DNA of 64,000 nt from Liriodendron chinense (taxonomy: Eukaryota > Streptophyta > Magnoliopsida > Magnoliales > Magnoliaceae). The notes below the pieces were generated by a model. That model worked only from the letters and a program-made list of their open reading frames with translations. It did not search any database and was not told the origin of the DNA. How positions within the stretch are numbered: the first letter of the stretch is position 1; the number at the start of each line of letters is the position of its first letter. The stretch spans positions 1,364,001-1,428,000 of the forward strand of contig ML058392.1 of NCBI GenBank assembly GCA_003013855.2, given 5' to 3'. A program made the position numbers and the translations under genes. Shown piece by piece: positions 46,996 through 59,258 of the stretch.

Positions 46996-48627
46996 CAAAT
47001 GCACCCTTAGTCAGGGCTTATCACTATTACTGCAAGCCTCCACACCTGCACTTGAGAAAGTGAGATAAAAGCGAAAACATTGATTGGTAATCATGACACC
47101 CCGCCCACACCATTTTTAATTAGGGAGTCATTCATCCATTGGCAACATGTGATGGTTGGTTCACGGTCACTTGTTATTTGTATAGGTGGCACAATAACTC
47201 ATATTAAACATCCAGATTTTGATGCCCACCATAGATAGGTCACCATCCAAAATATAGATTAATTAAAGGATCATACTCTCTAATTAGTAGGTATTTCTTT
47301 CAGGGATGCAGAATGTTGGCAGATTTTTATTTCACTTGTCCATCAAATTTGTACCAATCAGCCAATTAGGAAATAAAATTAGTATTAAGTTTGGTTAATA
47401 GACCACTTAAAACAGGACCATGATTTGAACGGTCTCGTTTAAATTAATTCTATGCCATAATTCAGTTATTACTTGCTTTTGTATGGTAACAACGGTGTTA
47501 TGACCGGCCATATGACCATCATAATACCACACAATGGTCGACATGACTAGTCAAATTTTTTAAAGGAAAAATAAAAAAATATTGGAAAAATTCAGAATAA
47601 CGTGAGGATCCCAATACATATCCTTCTTTTTTTTTTTTGGTTTTGAATATGTAATAGGCCATTTATTGGTAAGAATGTTGTCTCGGGCTACCTAAGACTA
47701 ATTCTAAAACTCTATATTTATCTTTTAACCATTTAATATCAGTATAATTAAGATTATAAGTTTAAATATGAGTAATAATGAGTTGATAACATGACTATAT
47801 AAAGTATAAAAACAACCAAAACTATGAATAATGAATCATGGTAAACAAAACCATAAATACAGATAATTGATAAATCAGAACTCATAAGTGATAAAATAAT
47901 GAATCATGATAAACAAAACCATAAATAAAGATAATTGATAAATCAGAACTCATAAGTGATAAAATGACGGCAAATTGTCAAAGTCAAACATAAATACAAA
48001 AACATTACTCATAATTAGTCACCACTAGAAAGAAAATCGTGTTGCTTATGGTTGCTCAACCTCAATGTTGTCATCATTTGGTTATGGTGCAGGCAACACA
48101 TATCCATAATAACTAGAGGGAAAAGGCCATATCAATGAAAGACGAGGATGATCATCATTTCCACTGGGGATTTCTTGTGTCGAATTCGAATAAAGAATAT
48201 TTAGTGCCAGTGCCAAACCCCTAGCCATAGTCACAATTGCCATATTGCTCGTATTGATTTTGCGATTGCGACTTTTAGAAGAATGAGTCAGTTTTCAGAT
48301 TTGGATATCTATAGTCTTTATATCTTGCTTCATATGGGGCATCTCTAGGATCAACCTAATAAGAAAGTGCCTCAGGAGCCTCTCTAAATTGTTCATAATC
48401 ATATCCATAACTATAACCATGAGTCATTGTGGTTGCCCACCACCTCTCCTCTTATGACAATTGACTCCCTCCAAATATCTGCCAACATGCTTAATCTTCA
48501 CAAGTGACGCAAGCTCTATACCTAGATAATCAGTCCCAAAAGCTTCAGCTCAAGTTGCATCAAGAGCATGCTGCTGCTACTTTTATAGGGTAGCTGTCTT
48601 GCCCTCAATATGTTCTGGATGCTTTCA
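46996..48627. other. Gene-free interval, possible transposase debris
   Basis: It includes a 68-bp direct repeat at 47828-47963. On the minus strand at 48100-48600, short open stretches rich in Tyr, Gly and Asp (for example SYGYDYEQF) could be the C-terminal tail of a transposase-like protein, but no diagnostic motif is present. Treat as unassigned. Confidence 0.3.
47828..47963. repeat. 68-bp tandem duplication
   Basis: Two adjacent 68-bp units starting ATAATGAATCATG differ at only a few bases. Confidence 0.9.
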
Positions 48628-51104
48628 TGTGCTGATTTTGGATTGTTTATTTATAGATCTGGGGCCTAAATATCCAAAGCTACAATTTACTATTTGTGGG
48701 AGATATGGGATGATGTGATGGATAATATAGGGTTGATTTAAAGATACGATTGAAAATTATGAGGATTATTTTCTAGATTTTCTTTATACCGTTATTAAGC
48801 TTGTTGCCATCTTAGGTGGATAAATGATTTAGTTGAATCAATTACACAGATTTGAAATCCATTAGATTGATTTGAAATCAATCTAATAGTTGGGGGATTT
48901 TCATTAAAAATACATCCTTCAAAAAAAAATTTCATTAGAAATTCATTTAAGGTCTATAACAGGAGTGGTGGTGGAGGAGTTAGTCATTTCAAAATTTTCT
49001 AAGTGCGAGTTTTTTTTTTTCCTTATGTATTGTAAAAAGAAGTTTGATATCAATAAAATTATCTCCCTCTTTACTTCATTATTCTCGTGGGCATACTCTT
49101 GTCAATTTCTTACGATTAAGGTGTTAAGATGTCATTGACTCAATAACTGGTTGCACCATTTTGGTAATAGAGCTGGTGATCGTTAGGTAACTGCCGACTC
49201 TACGTCATCTCCTAATGGCTTAGAAGGGGGTGACACAAGAAGAGTTTGTGGAAGTAATTAAATTAGTTCACACACTCATAGAGTGGGTAGATCAACTCAG
49301 TGACTCACACATGCGGTAAGCAATCTCACTAATAAAGTGGAGGAGCTCTGCGCGGAGAGAATCCGAAGACTGAAGTTGAAGAACATGGACTTAAGGAAGG
49401 TCCCCACCAGGGTCTTAACCAACAACGGGCGGCCCCGACTTATGAAGATATTAATGATTGAATCCTTTGATTGTTGGAATGTGACAAAGAACTTGGAAAG
49501 AAGTAGAAATTCCAAAAACGACGAAGAGATCCATGGAGTCCAAGGAAAAGTTGACATCTGAAGTGATCGATGCATTAACACTTGAATACACCAATGGATC
49601 AATTGATGAACCCATTGATAGTGACAGTAACATTGATAAACATGAAAATAAGTCTTAATGCTCAAATTGAAGCACCATTGCAAAAGATGAATGCGACACG
49701 AAAAACGTGGCAACTGTTTTAGGATTCACGAAGAACTTTAAAGTTACAACAAACAAGTTGGCACCCACAAAAGCTCAAGTGAAAGCGACATCATTTACAG
49801 ACTATAGTGGACTCCAACAAAGGTTGTGCTGAGTCGAAGCTTAGGGTTGCACCATCAACTTCCAAAGAAGAATAAGAATATAAGATTCGTCCTGGAGGTA
49901 TTACAAGTCCAAAGGTTGAGATTGGTTTTCAACTCGAGGATGAGTTCTTTTGGGGGGGGATTTGATACAGGTCGACGGCCCACCGTGGGCTTGACATGTG
50001 CTAATTTTGGATTGTTTATTTATAGATCTGGGGCCTAAATATCAAAAGCTACAATTTACTATTTGTGGGAGATATGGGAGGATGTGATGGATGATTAGGG
50101 TTGATTCAAATATATGATTGAAGATTTTGATTCTAGATTCGCTTTTACCATTATTAGGCTTATTGCCACCTTAGGTAGATTAGATTGAATTGAATCAATT
50201 AGACAGATTTGAAATCAATCTAATTGTTGGGGGATTTTCGTTAAAGATTCATTTAAGGTCTCTATAAAACAGGTGGTGGTGTAGGAGGTAGTCATTCCAA
50301 AATTTTCTAAGTTTGTGTTTTTTTTTTAAGTGTTTTAAATAGTGAATAGCATGTAGCGTAGTCTTCACCCCTTTGAAGGTCATTCCAAAATTTTCTTGAG
50401 TTTTCTCTAGTGATTTAGATAGCAAAATAGCGTGAGGCATAGCGTTCACCCCTCTGAAGCATGAGGTGCAAGCTACATGGCATGGAACGTAGCTACACGC
50501 TGCTTATAGATTTTTAATCAAGGTTGAGCTTGGTTGCTTCAATTTCATGATATTCACCAAATTAGACTGATTAATAATGAAATTTAACAAAATTTCATGA
50601 TATTTGATGCAACCGAATGCAACATTAAGTAATAGGAAAGGGCAATCATTAAGTGTAAAGGTAAAAAAAAGAGCAATGAATATTGTTACTTCTATTGTTT
50701 TTACTTACTAAGAGATTGAAATGATTAACTAATTTTTATTGAAAATAAAAAACTGTAACAAATCATTGAAAACATTAATTGATTTTAATATTGTAGTAAA
50801 AAATGACTTGTAATGTGAGCTATGTAGCGTGTAGGGTATGCAAATTATCATGTAGCGTAGGCTACACGCGAGTTAAGCTATTTTCATGAGCTACGTAGCA
50901 TTAAGGCTAAGCTATGCTATGTGGCATAAGTTATACACTGTAGCGTAGCCATTTAAAACACTAGTTTTTTTTTTTTCTTAAGAAGAAGTTTGATATTAGT
51001 AAAATTATATCTCCCTCTCTACTCCATTATTCTTATAGGTATACTCTTGTCCATTTATTACGATTTAGGTGTCGAGATCTCAATGACTCGTTAACCAGGT
51101 TGCA
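48628..51104 (+). mobile_element. Short non-autonomous Ty3/gypsy (TRIM/LARD-like) element
   Basis: Direct repeats starting TGTGCTGATTTTGG (48628) and TGTGCTAATTTTGG (49997) are LTR-like and end near GTTGCACCATTTT (about 49155 and 51104). The first is followed by a primer site TGGTAATAGAGC at 49162. The internal part is only about 0.8 kb. It contains a 74-codon piece (49337-49561) resembling the N-terminal coil of a gypsy gag, and ends with CAACTCGAGGATGAGTTC plus a G-rich tract (about 49951-49960), a usual gypsy 3' context. The true LTR start could lie at TGATACAG just after that tract. The 3' LTR is interrupted by a MITE of about 640 bp. Confidence 0.6.
50327..50965. mobile_element. MITE with AGTGTTTTAAAT ends inside gypsy 3' LTR
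   Basis: The left end AAGTGTTTTAAATAGTGAAT and right end (reverse complement) AGTGTTTTAAATGGCTACGC are inverted repeats. Sub-terminal GTAGCGTAG / GCTACGCTAC motifs repeat on both sides. The flanking poly-T on both sides hides any target duplication. It has no coding capacity. Confidence 0.65.
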
Positions 51105-51694
51105 CCATTTTACAACACCATTTCCCTTGAGAAATTTGATGAAAAAATATGTTTTTGTTTATCCAAAAAATAGCCTGAAATTGGCTAAAAGTATCAAAAA
51201 AGAAAAAAAATTCAAATTCATTGATTTTGTGCATGCATGTGTAGATCTAAACTCTAAACATGTTATCCATGAATCTATCTAAAACTCCAAACATTTTAGG
51301 TAAAATAAAAAATAGAAAATTGTTAGAAAATTTTTAAAAGGCCGTGAAAATGGAAAAGAATAATTTTTTTTGCAAATATGCCCAAATCGAATACAAATCT
51401 AGCAAGATTTGGTAGATATGTATTGAATCAACATAAATGTAGGGAGGAAAAACAAAAAAGAAGGAATTTTTTTTTTTTTTTTTTTACCTTCTTCCCTAAA
51501 ACTATGGATCTTTCATTCAAGCTGAAATCTTGTATTTTTTTTTAAATCTTGCAAATCAATGTAAATTTGGTAAAAGACGGGTTTGAAATAGTCCCACAAA
51601 GCTAAACTGAGGAAAAATGAAGAGTGTGGAAAAATTGGAAAAAAACAGCCCTCATTAGAGGGTTATATACGCATAATGGCCCAGGTTGTTGTGC
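51105..51694. other. Gene-free AT-rich interval
   Basis: No recognisable feature. Contains several poly-T and poly-A runs. Confidence 0.3.
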
Positions 51695-52005
51695 ATGTGC
51701 TATATCAGCCTGTTATGGGGTTATAACAGACGTGATCGGTTCGTTATGGGTCATTTTATTTTTCAAAGTGGGGCTTTAGACCCCATTATTAGGTCTGACA
51801 AAATTCGATATGACCCGTTAACCTGTACGAAAAAAGCAGTGTTCGGATCCACTCTTATCGTGTCGGGTCACTAACGGGTTGACCTGTTGAGACCCGTTCG
51901 GATAACGGGTCGTTTCAGTGTTTCACCCGTGAAACCCATATAACCCATTATGAACTTAGGGCATTTTGGTAATTACACTTAATGTGGGAAAACCCTAAGG
52001 CCTTA

Positions 52006-52049
<44 letters not shown>

Positions 52050-52390
52050 GGAGATTTCTCCACGGCCGCACCCCAAACCCTTCTCCATTCTCCATCTTTC
52101 TGCCCATGGGCAACGGTTGCAACGGTTGCAGGACTCTCTCACGGAGATTTCTCCACGGCCACACCCCAAACCCTTCTCCATCTCTTTGCCCACAGGTTAA
52201 ACGGGTCAGGTTGCGGGTAACCCGTAAAATTAACGAATGGGTTTGGGTTTCTAGATTTTAACCCGTTAGTTAACGGGTCGGGTTTGGGTGAGCAATTTTT
52301 CGACATGACTCCAACACGACACGACACGAACACGGTTCAACATGACCTGTTGCCAGGCCTACCCATTATCATGTAACGGGTCCCACTATT
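51695..52390. repeat. GTTATGG-family repeat split by a hAT-like MITE
   Basis: CCTGTTATGGGGTTATAACAGACG text before 51782 and CATGTAACGGGTCCC after 52369 look like one GTTACGG-family copy. It was interrupted by the MITE at 51790-52361. Confidence 0.5.
51790..52361. mobile_element. hAT-like MITE with perfect 8-bp target duplication
   Basis: The ends TAGGTCTGACAA and TTGCCAGGCCTA are inverted repeats related to the 11.66-kb element. Both flanks carry CCCATTAT (51782-51789, 52362-52369). The interior has ACGGGTC-rich arms, a (CT)n tract (about 52014-52047) and a duplicated GAGATTTCTCCACGGCC block (near 52050 and 52142). Non-coding. Confidence 0.88.
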
Positions 52391-52915
52391 CTTCTTATTA
52401 GTACCTTGATTTTATGTGTCATTTACGATTCAAAGTTATGGTTTACACTCTTATTGTTGATTAAGTTATAACTTGTCTTAGTGTACTGTGCACTATTTTT
52501 TTTTGTTAGTCATGCAACACACCCATCCTGTTAGCTGCACAACGCACCCACATGGTTAGTCACATGATGCACCCACCCACCGGTGGGGTTAGCGTGGCTC
52601 CTTAGCACTAGAACCTGAGACCTGCTGTTGAAACACCTAGTGTACCGCATACTAAAGGTGGTGTACCATGTACCCATTCCAGTACCACATACTTGAGTTA
52701 TTACATGATCCAATTTATCTTGCTCTATACGCTATTGGTAATATGGTGATTACTTTTTCTATAAAATCTGATAGGCTATCCATTGGTTTCAATTGTGTGC
52801 CATACAGACAATTCTTTATCACCAAAAAATGTAGCCAAAAGAAAAGTGATGAAAATGCTCTTGCATCATGCAGATCAATAAACAATATGGAGAAAAACTC
52901 CAGTAGACTTGAGGC
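52391..52915. other. Gene-free interval
   Basis: No supported feature. Overlapping short ORFs on both strands show no domain. Confidence 0.3.
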
Positions 52916-52924
52916 ATGTGCCAC

Positions 52925-53883
52925 CGATGTTTTAAATATCGATGATATTGGCTGATATATCCCACGATATATCTTGCATCCCACTTGTGTGATACGAAAC
53001 AAATAGGTAGTGCCGATATATCCCACGTGTTCAATTCAGTGAGTATTTTCCATTTCCTGATCTCCTTTTTTTGTTGAAATTACGTAAAATCAGTGTCAAA
53101 TGGATACAAATCCATTGGTTCTTCATGTTTTGCATGAAATTTTATGGAGTTGGAGATTTGATTTCGGTATCAATTGGTTCTTCATGTTCTTCATATTTTT
53201 TTTTTCTTCGAAATTTTCCTTCAATCAGCTGTCAATTGAGACTAATTTCGAAGTATTTAGGAGTATTTGATGAAATGATCATCACATGCACTCTAATTTC
53301 GAAATTTGAGTGTAGGTGGTCTGATTTGGGGAAAATTCGAAAATTTCCCAATTTCTCCCAAATTACTTGCAATGTTGTACTCCAAACATGAAATCAAGCA
53401 ATGTATGAGGGCCGACTCTATCGATTTGTCAAGTCCTTATCAATTTTCAGAAAATAAAAATCATTTTTAATTAAAAATTAATAAAAAAATATTAAAAAAA
53501 AGAAAAAAACTTCCCTTCAACTAGCTGTCAATTGAGAGTAATTTTGAACTATTTAGGAGTGTTTGATGAAATGATCATCACATATATGCATTCAATTTGA
53601 ATATAGTTGCATTTGTTCAGTTAGACAGCGCATAGCATAGGACCCTATACAAATGAAACCTATTATGTGCACTTCATTTTTGAGATGTTATGATTTAAAA
53701 GTGTGTATTAAGGTCTTTTTTTAACAATCTCTGAAGCTTCATTGAAAAATCCAACCATTTTTCCAATGTTTCCCAAAAAGTGCGATAAATTATCCAATAC
53801 AAACGATATATCCCGTGCGATAGCCGATACTTATCTGTATCCCAACGATGCGATACGTAACATGATACCGATATTCAAACACT
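52925..53883. mobile_element. Mutator-like MITE with perfect 9-bp target duplication
   Basis: The termini are CGATGTTTTAAATATCGATG on the left and, reverse-complemented, AGTGTTTGAATATCGGTATC on the right. ATGTGCCAC flanks both ends (52916-52924, 53884-53892). A 9-bp duplication points to the Mutator superfamily. GATACG/CGTATC motifs crowd both ends. The 106-codon ORF (53071-53391) is not a transposase. Confidence 0.8.
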
Positions 53884-54044
53884 ATGTGCCACATCTTTTG
53901 AAGGCAAAATGGCATATGATGATTTTATTGCCTAAAGATGATCATCAAGAGACAATACATTGAGTGTTGCCTGTCGTAAACCTCCATAAAGGAGGGTTGC
54001 ATCAAGGTTGTAGCTAGAGTGAAGCTTAGGCCACAACTTTTATC

Positions 54045-54129
54045 ATGAATCATAGCAATCTAAGGCTATGGTCCTTGACAGAGTGGCATGTGAGAACAGG
54101 CATGTAGATGACTCCAATTGGTTGGGATA
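54045..54129 (+). pseudogene. RTE-type LINE tail, left piece
   Basis: GACAGAGTGGCATGTGAGAA then ATGACTCCAATTGGTTGGGA corresponds to the last codons of an RTE reverse transcriptase and its TTGGGAT end, like the copy ending at 36992. It is cut by the copia element. The trinucleotide-style tail may resume at 59259-59285 (GGATTAGCGTTAAGCTGATG). Confidence 0.55.
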
Positions 54130-54364
54130 GTTGAGATTCAATAAACCCTAAAAATGGAGAAAATGAGGAAAAGATAAAGAGGAAGAAGAGAGAGGGAGAG
54201 GAATTTTGAGGAGAGAAGTGATTAGTCTATCATTATGATAAACTACCCTAGCTATATAAAAGAGATTGAATGGAATTACAATAGTGCCACTGGGGTGATG
54301 AAATGACCACAATACCCCTCATACAAAATATAGAAAGCAACAAAATACTCATAAAGTCTCCCTA

Positions 54365-54640
54365 TACTCTCCCTCAAGTTGGAGCATAGGTACTAATCAT
54401 GCCCAACATACCAATAAGACCATGAAGTGAGTCCCGATCAAGAAACTTACTAAAGATATCGGGCAACTACTTCCTTAAGCAAACTAGTGGTGTCTTAATC
54501 TCCTTATTAGCTACATTATCCCGTATAAAATAATAATCAACCTCAATATGCTTAGTACGCTAATGAAATATCGGATTACTAGCAATGTGAATGGCAACTT
54601 GATTATCATAGTGTAAGGGAATGGGACTAGAAGAAGGATA
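54365..54640 (-). pseudogene. Copia RNase H C-terminus
   Basis: Minus-strand translation gives LHYDNQVAIHIASNPIFH, RTKHIEVDYYFIRDNV, then LHGLIGMLGMISTYAPT before the polypurine tract. At least one stop lies within motif text. Confidence 0.75.
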
Positions 54641-55389
54641 CCCAATCTCAGCCTTTATAGTGGATCAAGCAACAACTGATTGTTTTTTACTTTTTCAGGT
54701 GAAAAGACTATTAGTACAATATCCAAATGTAGACTGTCTATCAAGAAGGTTACCACTTACTCGCACCATCATCATCAGAGTAGCTACAAATGTGAAGGTG
54801 ACCACGCCTTTGAAATTACAAACTTTTGCTAGGAGCCAATTTCAAATAACGAAGAATTTGCTAAACTACAATAAGATGGGCAGTACGGTGAGCATGCACA
54901 AATTGGCTGATGATGCGTACAACATATGAAAGATCATGCCAGGTAGTAGTCAAATAGGTCAAGAGCATATTTCCGCGCAGAGAGGACAATCCCAGACTCG
55001 AACTAAGCAAACTTCAATCCCAAGGAAATAACAAAGAACACCAAAATCTTTGATCTCAAAATGTGTCTGGAGGAAAGGTTTAACATCAATAATACCCGCA
55101 ACATCAAGATATAAGATCTTCTAATTAATATCCATAGGAGTAATAACATGTTTATACCCTAAGTATCTCACTTTCTAATAATAGGTCAAGGGCATATTTT
55201 TGTTGAGAGGACAAACCCAGACTTGAACTGAGTTACCAAATCCTAAGAAAATAATGAAGAACACCAAAATCTTCAATCTTAAACCATGTATGGAGGAACG
55301 ATTTAAGATCAACAATACCTGCAATCATTACTAGACAATACAATATCATTAACATAAACAATTAAAATCATAACACCAGTGGAACGATG

Positions 55390-55750
55390 GCAAACAAACA
55401 AAAAGAATGATCGGCATGGCTACAAACAAATCTAAAATCTAGAAAAGCTCGACTAAACTGGTCAAACCAAGCCTGAGGAGACTACTTAAGGCCACATAGA
55501 TGGACTTTTTCAAGTGACACAAGATGTGAGCCACTTGTCGGGGAACAACTTGGTGGTTGATCTATATATACTTCCTTTGCAAGATTACTATGTAAAAATG
55601 CATTATTCACATCTAGCTGAAATAATGGCAAAAATTTTGGAGCCAAGGAAATGAGCACATGAGCAGAATTAAGCTTGGCCGGTGGAGGAAAGGTCTCAAC
55701 ATAATCCACACGATGTTCGTGTGTAGCCCTTGGCTACTAACTGAACCGTA
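55390..55750 (-). pseudogene. Copia reverse transcriptase remnant
   Basis: Minus-strand translation gives MDYVETFPPPAKLNSAHVL, then LFQLDVNNAFLHSNLAKEVY and IDQPPS. This is the start of the copia RT with its LDV-NAFLH motif. The reading frame is open for 75 codons here, then broken. Confidence 0.85.
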
Positions 55751-56229
55751 TATCTGTCAATAGAATCATTTGGCTTATATTTGATGGTATAAATCCAATG
55801 GCATCCAACAATATGCTTTCCGTTAGGTAATGGGACAACTCTTAGCTATTATTTTTCTTAAGAGCCTACGTAACTTGTTTCCAATCAGAACTACTCAACG
55901 TCCTTCAGATTAGAGGGAACAAATGAGGATATGGATGTCGAGTACACGAACGTGTTGGTTTATGCAAAGCAATAGGAAGATCATTCAGAGAATGAGAGAT
56001 AGTACTTGAACCACCAGTGGAAGTAGATGCAATGATGAAGGGCTGATTAGTGGAGGATTGCTTCTGGTGTTGGAACACACGAAGAGGCTTGGAAGTGGGA
56101 GCCTCATCAAAGAGAAGATTTGGAAGGTGTATAGAGTCACATAGCATAAGCTGTCCTTGACTTGCAAGGAATGCCCATTTGAAGAGAAATAAGAGACATA
56201 CTTAAAGAAGGTGACATCGGCTGACACAT

Positions 56230-57050
56230 ATATCTTACAAGTTAAAGAGGGTTATAGCATTTATGCCACTTTTGGGAATGAGAATAACCTAAGAAGATTC
56301 ACTTTACTGACCCTGGACTCAACCTATCATTGTCACCATCGAGAATATGAACAAAACATGTACACCTAAAGACTTTAGGGGGTAAGGCAAAAGGTTTGTC
56401 ATGAGGATGCAAAATTTAAAGGACTTATGCAATAATATTCTAGATGGTATTCTATTAATGAGAAAGGTAGCAGTAAGCAATGCATTATCCCAAAAACATT
56501 TAGGGACATTTATACTAAGAAGGAGAGCACATGTAACTTAAAAAAGATGACAATTTTTCCTCTTAGCGACACCATTTTGTTGTGGGGTCCTTAGACATGA
56601 AGTCGGAGACAAAATATCACTAGTCATGCAAAAAAGACACGAAAGCTTTCGACATATTCATCACCATTGTCAGAATGAAGAATTTTAATGGGGCATTGAA
56701 ATTGAGTGGTGACTTCATTATGAAAAGCCTCGAACATATCAAACCTCATTCTTAAATTTCATAAGATAAATCCATGTCATTTGAGAATGATCATCAATAA
56801 AAGAAAGAAAGTATTTATAGCCAGAAGCAGAATCCATAGGTGCAGGTCCTCGAACATTAGAATGAACTAACTCAAAAGTCCTGGGTTTCCTCTCAGATGG
56901 ATGAGGAGGAAATACAGTCTAGTAATATTTAGAAAACTCACAAGTATCACAATATAAAGGTTGTGTAACAGAAATAGAAGGAAATATATGCTTGAACCCG
57001 GGCAATGATGGATGTTCTAAACAACAATGCATCTGGACATAGACTCCCTA
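56230..57050 (-). pseudogene. Copia integrase remnant
   Basis: Minus-strand translation contains RLGHPSLPGFKHIFP, CDTCEFSKY, then YKYFLSFIDDHSQMTWIYL (catalytic Asp region), RTPQQNGVAKRKN and a downstream FLGY-like segment. The HH-CC plus DDE order is recognisable, but stops and frameshifts are frequent. Confidence 0.8.
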
Positions 57051-57584
57051 TCTAAAGACAACACTAGTAGCCCCAGTAGCGGTTTATGTAGAAAGTAAAT
57101 CCCTCCACGCTCATGGCCCCACACCAATCATTGCTTTGTTTGGAGGTCTAGAAATACACAATGAGAAGGGGAAAATGTTATAGAACAATTTAAGGACTTC
57201 ATAAGAGAGCTAACAAATAATGGATTAAGTAGAAAGCTATGTGTATGTAGAATATATGATAGGTGCATATAGGGGTAAAGAGTGAGGGAACTGGTTCCAA
57301 AAATGAGAGACTAGTTTCCATTGACTATGATAACAAAATGTGGTTGGATGGAAGATTGATAAGATTTGAAAAGATAGAACTTACTAGTCACTCATTTGAG
57401 AAGTAGCTCCTAAGTCAATGATCCAAGAAGAAGGGATAAGAAGACACATGAAGTAGAAGATGCATCTCAAACATGAAGTTGCATCAAGGCATCATATGCC
57501 TCTTGGGATAGAGTAACAGAATCACCTGAGGTAGGCATCACCTAGGGCATTGCAGAAGTGGCTTGTGGAGTGTGGACGAGGTAT

Positions 57585-57617
57585 TCCATAACGGTAACAG
57601 TGGCTGTAACGACCGTT

Positions 57618-57680
<63 letters not shown>

Positions 57681-57860
57681 TTTTAAATTAAAAAAACCCG
57701 AAAGACCTGTATTGACCTTGTAATGAACACTTATGGGGCTGTTACGGCCTTTACGGGGGGCGTAGTGGGCCTTTAAGGGGGCTGCAACGGCAGTTACGGG
57801 TCATTTTTTTTCATAAAGGCTGTTACGACCTCGTGAAGGGCTCTTACCTATGAAGAATGA
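57585..57860. repeat. GTTACGG-family repeat with (CT)n inside copia
   Basis: GAGGTATTCCATAACGGTAAC at the left and GTTACGGCC/GGCTGTTACGACC text on the right flank a CT tract of roughly 28 units (about 57621-57676). It interrupts the copia gag-integrase interval. The left end resembles the CCAAGGTATTCAATAATGG end of the copy at 59.9 kb. Confidence 0.6.
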
Positions 57861-57982
57861 CCAATAAGATCCTAACACCGGTCGACAGTATGGTTCGTGC
57901 TGCCATAATGTGTGTAGGCACGAGATATGTGTCAAAAGGTCTAACTCATCCTACATACTCCGTAGTGTAATGAATTATTCTT

Positions 57983-58380
57983 TCAGGCTTTTGGAATCTG
58001 GTTGATATTTACAAATATCTTGAAACAACTTATACACTTGAGATATTGTACAAGCCTTTGAATACATATCACAAATAGTATCCCATATCGTCTTTTGGCT
58101 AATGTCAAAAACATAATTGAGTTGCTCACAGAAGGCTCCATACTACTGAGCAACCAAGCCATAACTTGATAGTTCTCTTTAGTCCCAAGTCTTAAAATTC
58201 TCATCCTTTGGATCAAGAGCTTCATCCAAAATACAGGCGAGCCTTTCTCTATCTCCCCAAAACAACTTAATTGACTGAGTCCACTGCAACTAATTATTGC
58301 CATTCAACTTTACAGCTGTGATCAACAATGAAAAGAATTCAGTCATACCAATAGTGCATCAACTAGGACTAAAGGAGGTC
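57983..58380 (-). pseudogene. Copia gag remnant
   Basis: The minus-strand frame gives ENYQVMAWLLSSMEPSVSNS followed, after a frame change, by IWDTICDMYSKA. This is the WLLSS-EP and W--I---YS pattern of copia gag. Degenerate, with frameshifts. Confidence 0.65.
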
Positions 58381-59258
58381 AATTAGACTAAACAACATGG
58401 ACATACACAGATCGCATGGTGTGTAGCTTGAAATGGAAGAAAACCCCAATGAAACACGGTCGATCCTTCACAAACAGATATTGATCTTCATAAATTCTGA
58501 AATATAACTTCAAATCATGGAAAAGAAAGGGGTTGATAATATTCTCAAATAGCACTGAATATACACTAAACATTATGGTGTATGGAATGATCTGGGAAAA
58601 CCCAAAAAACATTGATCCGGTATTAAAAAAAAGAAAGGAAAAGAAAAAGGTTGAAACTCCACAAATCTTCAGATTCAGTGCATAGATGACCAATTAAGGT
58701 AAAACCGACCCACTATGTGCTGGATTTACAGTGAAACATCAATTGATTTGGAAGAAATATCGAAAACACATGATGTGGGGTATTTTTCCATGGATGCAAG
58801 ATCGGCTCAAAGCTTACCTCAAATAAGCCCAAAAAATTCTACAAAAAGAACACAATACATCTAAAATTGAGCTTGTTCAGATCATGCCATTCTTGAGTCA
58901 CCATGACCATACAAATTGCACAGTTGCTGACATCATCTGTACAAATGATGATGTCAGCAAGTCACTGTAGTAGTGATCTACTCAGAGAGCTATGAAACTT
59001 CTTCAACCAGGCTTTGAAACCAAGTTGAGATTCAAGGAACCCAAAGAAAATGGAGAAAATGAGGAAAATATGAAAAAGAAGAAAGAGCAGAGGAATTTTG
59101 GGGAGAGAAGTGATTTGTCTATTATTATGATAGACTAGTGTATTTATATAAAAGAGAATGAAGGGAATTACAGTAGTGCCACTAGGGTGGTAAAATGACT
59201 AAAATACCCTTCACAAAATATAGAAAGCAACAAGATATCCATAAAATGTCTCTCTATA

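Larger units (their letters stand above)
54132..59258 (-). mobile_element. Degraded full-length Ty1/copia element, reverse strand
   Basis: LTRs of about 230 bp lie at 54132-54366 (3') and 59036-59258 (5'); they share GTGCCACT.GGGTG, ATAGAAAGCAACAA and a TATATAAAAGAGA promoter motif, and have diverged visibly. On the minus strand a primer site CTTGGTTTCAAAGCC follows the 5' LTR. The order is gag, integrase, RT, RNase H, then a GAGGGAGAG polypurine tract: the copia arrangement. Flanks GGATA/GGATT suggest an imperfect 5-bp duplication within an RTE tail. A GTTACGG-family repeat with a CT tract is inserted at about 57585-57860. Confidence 0.8.

Noticed and set aside
47990..48610. Minus-strand fragment as a possible transposase gene
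   Set aside because: Only short Tyr/Gly/Asp-rich open stretches occur, with several stops and no catalytic or zinc-finger motif; kept as unassigned sequence.
51982..52200. ORF with serine-leucine repeats
   Set aside because: Translation of a CT microsatellite inside a hAT-like MITE.
53140..53180. Possible kinase exon starting V-G-D-L after an AG
   Set aside because: The words VGDL match the expected start of the next kinase exon, but the following residues do not continue with the family sequence (no LSK, no GTLPWMAPE), and the segment lies inside a Mutator-like MITE with a perfect 9-bp duplication.
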